From assembly GCA_963855995.1 (NCBI GenBank), contig OY979724.1:8193032-8257031 (forward strand): DNA of 64,000 nt, in the 5' to 3' direction. The position numbers and the translations under genes were made by a program. Source of the stretch: Muricea muricata (lineage: Eukaryota > Cnidaria > Anthozoa > Malacalcyonacea > Plexauridae). The notes below the pieces were generated by a model. The model was given only the letters and a program-made list of their open reading frames with translations, did no database searches and was not told where the DNA came from. Positions within the stretch are counted from its first letter, which is position 1; the number at the start of each line of letters is the position of its first letter. Shown here piece by piece: positions 53,001 through 62,000 of the stretch.

Positions 53001-56000
53001 CATTATTTTTCTCTACGTACCATGAAAGCGCTTGGTCCTTCCATAGGACTACTACTCAAATATCGAGTGCGCTCCACAAAGGAAGCAACAAGATTTGATT
53101 TGGTGCCAGAGTCATGAGACGAAACAATGTCTTCTTTACCTTTAGAAAATGATAACTTTTGTTTGACGTTGTCTATGAACAATAAATTAGGATTCTCTGG
53201 CCCACTCAAAAGTAATGATTCGTGATGACTTGGGTAAAAATCATAAACATGTCGAAATCTAAACCGAAATTTATCAACTACATGGGTCGTCAGACAGGTT
53301 CTATTCCTGTGTTCGGGCTTGTAATATTATGATGAAAGGAAACGTAAAAGGAGAATGTCAAAAGAAAAAGATGAAAGAAAAAAGCGGAAGGAGCATGTGA
53401 AAGGAAAAGGTGAGAGGAAAAGGTAAGAGGAGAAGGTAAGAGGAGAAGGTAAAAGTGAAAAGATGAAAGAAAAATTGGAAGAAAAATTTGAAAGGAACAG
53501 AAAGGTGAATGGGAAAGATGATTGGAAAAGGTGAAAGGAAAAGATGTTAGAAAAAGATGAATAGAAAGGGTGGGTGGAGAAGGTGAAGGAAAGGGCGAAT
53601 GAAATTGTGAAAGAAAAATATAAAAGTAAGAGATGAAAAACGGGAAAGATGAAAAGAAAAGGTGACAGGGACAAAAATAGGTGAAATGAAATGTTTAAGG
53701 GTATGGGGAAGGTGGCAGCAGCAGCTCTGCTTCTGGAGCAGCACCCTGAAAGCACCTACTAAACAAAGCTGATTCCAAACTATGACTGTTGATGCCATAC
53801 GAAATCACACACCTGATTTGTCACCGGTGTCACATTCACCACTTTGGGCATCTGCTACACCTACTGACGTGTTCACCTCAGTACTTCCTTCATCCATCTC
53901 GTCCGCTTGTTTTGAACGAGAGGTCGTACCTTCCTCTCCTTCTCTTGGAGGGGTCCAGCCGTTGTCTTCTTTTACAATCAAGAGACGATCCTTGATAAGA
54001 TCTACAATCAAGGTATCGCTGTCCGCACTCTTGCTAAGAAGTCCTGTTGTTGAGGCTAGATGTTGCCTTGCTCGCTCTTGTATTAGCTCAGCCGATAAAT
54101 CATCTGCAGGGAAAACAGAGAAAAGTTAACTTTAAGTAAGCTTTATACAAACAGGATGGTTGGATATGTTTAATTTTACGGCTTATTTAACAATTAGTGC
54201 CAAAGGTGGCTCGATTGTGTAAATCATGACACATTGTACTTCTTTCGCCATAGAATCTTTTATAGTGCGCGTGTAAAGCTTAGTTTAGGTCATTGCAAAG
54301 CTCTACTGGTCGTCTTCATAAATGGAAAAGTTTCTCCTGCCGTTCGTATGTCCCGAGACATTGTTGTCATGGATAAGGTGTGGAGTTTATGCAAATGAAT
54401 TTATAATTAGAATTGAGTTAAAATCGGAAACAAGATTTCTATGTTTAGGCAAACTTTGAAGTAACTCTTTTTGAACTACAGAGAACAGTGCTATAGAGCT
54501 GTACATTGATCTAAAATAAAGCACAAGCATTCACTATAAAACATTTTATGGTGGCGAATTTCTAATAAATTCTGATTATCGAGCCACCTCAAGTAGACTT
54601 ACAGTTTGTAATCTTCGAGCCTGAGTTGACTAATTGTTTCAGTGTAATTTCTTTAGCAATATACGTAAATTGAAGTTTAATGATAACATAATAAAAACTT
54701 CTGTTGTTTATTTTAGTTTAGTTTAGCTTAGTTTAATAACTTAATCATCACACAGACGAAAGGTGGTCCAACAGGATGAAGCCCCAATTGAAACGGACTA
54801 CCACATGTTCATGTTAAAAATAATTGCAGATAGTTGGACAGTAAGGTGAAAGATTCAGTTTTCCAAAATTCTAAAATTTTAGTGATGATTTCTGACTGCA
54901 AAAATTTGTACTTTTTGTTAATGCATTTCCCTTCGCTCGTTTACTTTCGTCAAAAGAAATATCAAAACGACTTTCATTGGAAGCCGTTTTGAACAAAGCA
55001 ATACTTGCTGCATAGCCAGTCTGAACGTGACTATTGCCTCAAAGTTATTAGTGAGGAAACCAACCAGAATGCTAAAAATCCATTACTTACTAAAAAAATT
55101 ACACTAAATGGCTATGTTTGTACTAAGTTTGTTTAAAAAGGAGAAGTTTAGTGATGTTCCAGCGCTTATGCTTTCATGAAAAAAAAATACGTAGTTGTAC
55201 TCTACCGTCCTCGATTTACAAAACTCTCTTGCACATGCAATACCAGGTTGAAATTTACACATCTCTTGGCTAAGCAATATAGTAATTGAATTATTTACCA
55301 AAAAATTGTTTCGGGATTAAGCTTTCGTAAATCTGAGGCGCTGTTTGCGCCGCCAAAGTTCGGCGAGATTGCGCAAAATCTCCAGTCAGTTTTGGACGAT
55401 TCTGTAGCCGCAAAATCCATGATGTGTTTCCGGTTGGTCTTCGCACTAAAAACTCTGCCCAACCCTGACACACGCAACTGCATTCACTTGCCGAGTCGCG
55501 TGACTGTTCTCGCGAACCTTCAGTGCTGGTGGCCGGCGGTTCGACAGTTAGAGGACCAGCGGTGTTGGTGTTCGCTTTCAAGGAGGATATCTTGTGAGAT
55601 GCTTTGTCTGATGACAGGCCAACCGACGTATTTTGACGCGTTGCAGTTTCTTCAGCCTAAAAAATAGGACGATTCAGCCCCACTATAGACAAGTATAACG
55701 CACAAATTGCAAAAGCTGTAACAAGTCTGTTCGCAAGCTGCTGACAACTTGTGTTCGCACTGCTTGTCCAAGATGCTGTAACAAGTTTGGAACAGGCTGT
55801 TAACAACTTGCAAGAAGGCTGATGGGTCTATCAGAGTCGCTACAAGGTTGGTCCAATAGGACTTGTTCAGTCATGGTGTAGCAATATTACTGTAACGCTG
55901 TATTCTATAAAATACTATAGTCTATACGACTCCGACAAAATAAGGAATAAAATCACTTTTGATAGAAATACAGGCATAAGGAAACAAGTGGTTAGCAATG

Positions 56001-59000
56001 CTCGGCAGCCTCTCTGCCACTATCAGCTGCTGTTGCTTAGATACAACGGCGAAATAAATGTCCAAAATGTTTGAATCTCAAGAGAAAGGGTGCACTGAAA
56101 ACATTTCCATAAACTCAGCATATCAAATACTTAATTTTGGAGAAAGTTACACTTTAAATCTACCTATTCATTTTCACCAGAGAAGAGGACTAAACATTGA
56201 TTTTCCCTTTGCCGCAATTGCAATTACAAAAATTCGTCCCCATGCCTTACGAAAGCTTGGTGGCAACAAGCCTGTTGCACGTTGTCAACAGACTTGTTGC
56301 AGGTTGGCGATCAAAACTTGTTATCGCCAGGCTTCTTTCAAGTTGCTTCAACAAGTTGTAACAAGGCTGCAAGTGACAAGAAGCAACAATTGTTGTGACT
56401 TGATGAAACTGACAGTTGCAAGAAGCCGGTAAGTGTCATCCTCACAATGTAACCAACAAACACTTACATGGTTTTTAATGTCGGATGGTATTTTGCTTCC
56501 AACAGCTCTCTGATCAACGGTTGCAGACTTAGTCTCGGTACCAGCCAGTGGTGTAGACACATTCTCGTTGATCGCGATCTTCCCCGCAGAACAGTATGCG
56601 CATGGCATGTTGGAGGGTGTCCTCTTGCTGACAGTAACGGTGACAAGTATGTTGCCTAGCAACCAGCTTCGTGAAGTGCCATTTGCGAGCAACTGTTCAA
56701 CAACTGCAGTTCTAGAAACCACAAGTGGGGCATTGTTTATTCTCATCTTAATCCCAAGGTAAATCCTGGCCTTAATCTTAATCCTAATCATGAACTTATG
56801 TTTATATGTTCCACTCTCAGTGAACTCTATATTGGACCGGAATGATAACTTGGTCGCCATCGTTGAAGCCAACCTGATCTTCAATCCAATGTTTTTGTCG
56901 GCGCGGCATTTGGTCAGGAATGTAGCAAGATTTATTGTTCCAAATGCTTATGACATGAAATTTTTTCCAACTATTTTTGATTGCAACATTATGAACTTAT
57001 GACTAAGTTTTGGATAGACTTTCTGAAAGAGCAAATAGCTTGGAAAAATGGTACTAAAACATTGACAGTTGTTAAAATATAATTTTGTGCAAACACAACG
57101 TAAATTTATCATGGCAAAACTTTCGATCCGTAAGGTCGGATCTTCGTCAGTGCTAATAATACGTTTAGACAACATTTAATTTAGTAACGAACTGAAATTT
57201 GTGACTATATCGCAACCAGGTATATAATCCGACATAATAAGTGCTACTCTGGTTTTGTTAAATGAATGAAATCACCGAACAAAGATTACATTCACGACCC
57301 AACGTTTCGACACTCCGGTCTAGTGTCTTCATCAAGGGTGGTCTGATGTTGAAACTCACGACCTTATATGCTGTCAAGGTGGATGCTGTCAAGGTAGATG
57401 ACGTCACCTTGACAGCATATAAGGTCGTGAGTTTCAACATCAGACCAGCCTCGTCTCCAGGCCCAACCGTTACCGTTGCGTGGGTATTGCGTGGAAAACA
57501 CAGTCGGAAACGCGCGGTCGGGCCTGGCAGAAAATGCAGAAAAAAAGTGAATGATTCAACGAAAAAGTGATAAGATAGTATTTTATTGAGAATTTCGTTT
57601 TCCAGTCGCGTGTGTTGGCCATACATGTGTTTGATAGATGGAAGAGATTACCGAAAGCCTTAAGAAATCTAATCTCCAAGCTGCTCTTCTTCGCTTATAT
57701 CGTCGAGGGGAGTTTCTATTAAACTTGGCAGTGGCTGCTCCACGCATTCCACCATCTTGAATTCATTTTCTGCCAGGCGCTTTCGCTCCCTTCCCCCCTA
57801 TTTTCTCCTCGCGTGTTTCCCGCGCGCATTCACGATATTAAATCGATATATACAACCCTATACACTTTTCCTGATTAGAAAATTAGAAAGCGCCTGGGAA
57901 CGAGGCTAACATCAGACCACCCCTGATGAAGACACTAGACCGAGTGTCGAAACGTTGAGTCGTGAATGTAATCTTTGTTCGGTGATATCATTCATTTAAC
58001 AAAACCAGAGTAGCACTTATTATGTCGGATTTAATTTAGTGCTTCCACCAAATTATATTTTAATTTGATATTCACTATGCAAACATACAAGGGACTTATT
58101 AATAGTTGTTACCTAGAGTAATGGTTTCAGTATTTATAGATGCCGTTTACACGGTACCGAACCCCTACGATCACGATATCAAATTAAATGGTTGCAACAC
58201 CAGCGTGGCTCTTACATTTATGTTGATATCAATAAGCAAACACTTAAAATCCGTTTATTTTAAAAAAACGTCATGACCTTTAAACAAGATGTGTAAGAAC
58301 GTGCAACGTAAAAATACACCGGTTCTACTATCAACGCCTTTATGTGCTTGCAAAACAGGCCCTTTTCTTGATCGTCGCTGGCTTCTTTGATGATCCAACC
58401 GTATCATTTAACTACTCCATACCATAAAGCTCATATGGAGAAATATTTGCTCATTTTCTTTCTTTCTATTACTTTGAGCCTTCAAAACTTTTCAGTTTTA
58501 TTCTGCTTTTTTCTGCTAACCTGAACCTTTCCTGGCACCAACGGTCCTGCGATCCGCCATATTATGTAGCCCTAGGGGCATATAATTCACTGGGTATTCT
58601 ATACTTACCTTTTAGGTTGTGTCAAAGAGGGAGAGAATGCATATTTAACCATCATATCAATTGCAATTTCAATCATTTCTGAGCTCAGCGAGTTGCTGGA
58701 GTCTTCGTTTGTTTTTTCAGGGTGTACAGGAGTTGGCTGAAGTTTAGTGGGTGACGTAGGGACGTTTGGGTAAGAAGGCGAGATATTAGGGGATATTTCG
58801 GTATGCTTGAGGCCCTATAAATATGTGAAGCGTGTTAGCGTACCGTATAGAAATTAGTTTTGTATCATATTTAACTCGGATTTGAATACCAATCGACGAT
58901 GCACTTTGTAATGTTTGTAAATCAAGATCCTCCCTCCAGCGGTCGCTGTTGAAAAATAAAATAGCAAGATTATCTAGGCATACCTTGGTAATGAGTGAGA

Positions 59001-62000
59001 CAAACTGTTTTCTTAGCAAAAGTGGACAATTGACATACCAGGAACATATCACATTGTGGGCTAATGTGACTGTGTATTGAGTGTATCTGTAAGGAACATA
59101 TAGATAAATATTTAGGAAAATATCAAGATAGTGTGTGTGTGTGTGTGTGTGGGGGGGGGGGGGGGGTTGCACCCAAGCATACCAACTACTAACTTCACAG
59201 TAGGAGGGGGTGAGTGTTGGATTTTGTAACTCCACTAAATTGCCAACGGGCATTTGTGGTATTAAATTTATAAACGTATGGGGGACTGTGGAACTGAAAT
59301 TGATGATTGTGAATCATGACACTTTATGATTTCAACTGTTCCTTGATTCATATTCAGACTGACTACCAACTCAGTGTGACGGTGATTTTATAGTAAAATC
59401 AAAAGACTGCTCACTCAGTTTTCTTATTTGACTCATATTTAGGGTTTCAAGATGCTAATATTGTGATTATGTTTTGTATTAAATGGAGTGGTTTTGCCTC
59501 AGTCAAGTCTGACTTAGGTATCTATCCAAATCTCACGATTAGCTATAATTGTACACAAGAACACAATATAGCCATGACAGAACGATCTCTGTTTGCGACG
59601 GTAAATTTTCTCTAACCTCGATGATTCTGTATAGGGAAGGCATATATCAAAGACCTGTTCATACTGGACGGCTGTGAAGTTTGTGTAAAGATCACGGAGA
59701 TGCGACAATGCTAAATGGAGACACCAAAAAACAATAATTGTGCGTAAATGGTAGTAGCTAATAATACATTAAGTAGCATTACGTAAAAACTAGTAATAAC
59801 ATGATCGCCTCGGTTTCTTTTGTTTCAACAGGGACGTTTACTGACGTATTTCCCCCCACCACAGGGATGAGGGATATTTAGTTCTAAACGTTCCTCATCA
59901 ATATATTCATGAGGGACGTTTAGACTAAATATCCCTCATCCAATATTCATTAATAACAAAACTATAACAACAAATTCAATTACACACAAATTTCAATGGC
60001 TTTATCGTCTCACTTATTGATACTAATATTAACCGCTGGTGCTTGTAAATATTCTAATGACTGAACCAATTCAATAAGGAGATCTCGCTAAACAAAAGAG
60101 TCAATGCATTGTTTATTCCCCCGGCGATCATGTTATTACAAACTGAACGCATGCTTTGAGGGATATTAGTGATTAAATGTCCCTTAAACCTCGGGAGGTT
60201 TAGTAAAAGTCTCTTACCAGACCTCCCTCGATTTACGGGACATTTAATCACTAATATCCCTCAAAGCATGCGTTTACATATAAAAAAAATTCAACCGTTG
60301 TAGATGACGCAAGCCGTTCTTGTTTGAAATCACGAACAACATCTCGTCGACTGCTGAATAGAGAGATACCTGAAAGAAACTCCAAGATCGGTATGGCCAC
60401 TTGAGGTGTAGGAGAAAGTTTAGCGAACTTTTCTAAATATGTCGGAAGCAATCTACACGAAGGAAAATGGGAAGAAACTCGATTACTAGAAAATGTTCAC
60501 TCGCATAATTTGTGTTGTACGTACAGTCACCAAGCATGTCGAGTAGCACATACCGTGCCATGACGGAACGAATTTCCAGCATGCATATCGTGAGACAAGA
60601 GATACACAACGCTGCGTCAGCGGAATGACCAACCAAACCAATTTCCATCGTGCAAATGAGACATAACTACAAGCAGCATACAAGCAATTCTTAAATTGAT
60701 GTTTCATCCAGTAGGATTTTAAGAGATATAAGCTATTTAAGCAACTCGATCAGATATTCGATTTGGGATTCGAGTTAGGATATAAAAATTGGTCCGGATA
60801 ATAAATCACGCACGAACAAACTTTATTCATTCTCTCTTTTAATTGACCTTAGAAGTGCTTACGTCACGCGGTTTTCCCACATGTTTCCCACAATTCATTG
60901 CAATTCATTGTTTAACTCTGGCGTGACGTAAGGTCCTCTAACGTCTATTCGAACGCTACATCATTTGACATGAAATTAACAATACAATACGTACTTATAG
61001 AAAATATCAAACTTACATTATCAAACTTAATTGAAATATCGAGGCCAAGTTATACGGGAAGAAAATGTTGCCTTAACAATGCTGCATTAACTATGCACTG
61101 AAAATGGTCTTACTGTGTGCGTCGAATCGAAAGTGAATCTTGATGTGAATGGGCTGAATACGATATGTCTTGATATCAAGCACAGCTTGTATACGGGTAG
61201 CCCAATATTGGTTTTAATATAGTTATATTATTGGTGTTTATGCCAGGTGGAAAGATTGTTACTCAGCTTTTAATACGCTGCCGTCATGTTTCCATCACAC
61301 ACAAGAAAATATATGTAAACATGACGCATCGCAAGCAAAGCGATGTCAAGAGATGTTAATAGAGATACAGTACAGGTAAGTGCAAGAAATTATATGAAAC
61401 CTTGCATGCAATTGATTTCAAAAATTACATTAGAAAAGATAAACCAAAGTTTGACCACTTAGGCAGAAGTGATTGACGAACACATGCACAACGATGAAGT
61501 CCAAAGAAATTACATATATTGTTATTTTGAAAATGATATCAACAAAAATAGAATTAACTTTTCATTAACTCGTCTCTTGACTTAAAAATTACTACATATT
61601 ATGGAACCATGTCATAATTATGGGAGTGGTCCTGTATGGAATGTTGCGAATAATTTTTCGGCCTATATTAATGCTCGGATAGATCGGTCATAGTCAAAAA
61701 GTCGCCATGTTGGAAATTTAAAGTCGCCATGTTGAAAATAAGTTCAGTTGAGCTTTTTGAACGATTTTGAGGTATGTACGCTCAGTGATCAAAACCGCTC
61801 TTAAGATATCATCGCCCATTGGATAGATTTGTGTTAGTCAAAATGCTGCATCTATCATGCAATTTTGAGCAATTTCGTGCAAAATAATCCCAATAAACGA
61901 AGTGACTTTGTGAAATCTACTTTTTACTTCTAACGAAGTACGATATTTACCTTTTTACTTCGCCAATGTTGTGATACTTTGGCGAAGTAAAAAGTGTAAA

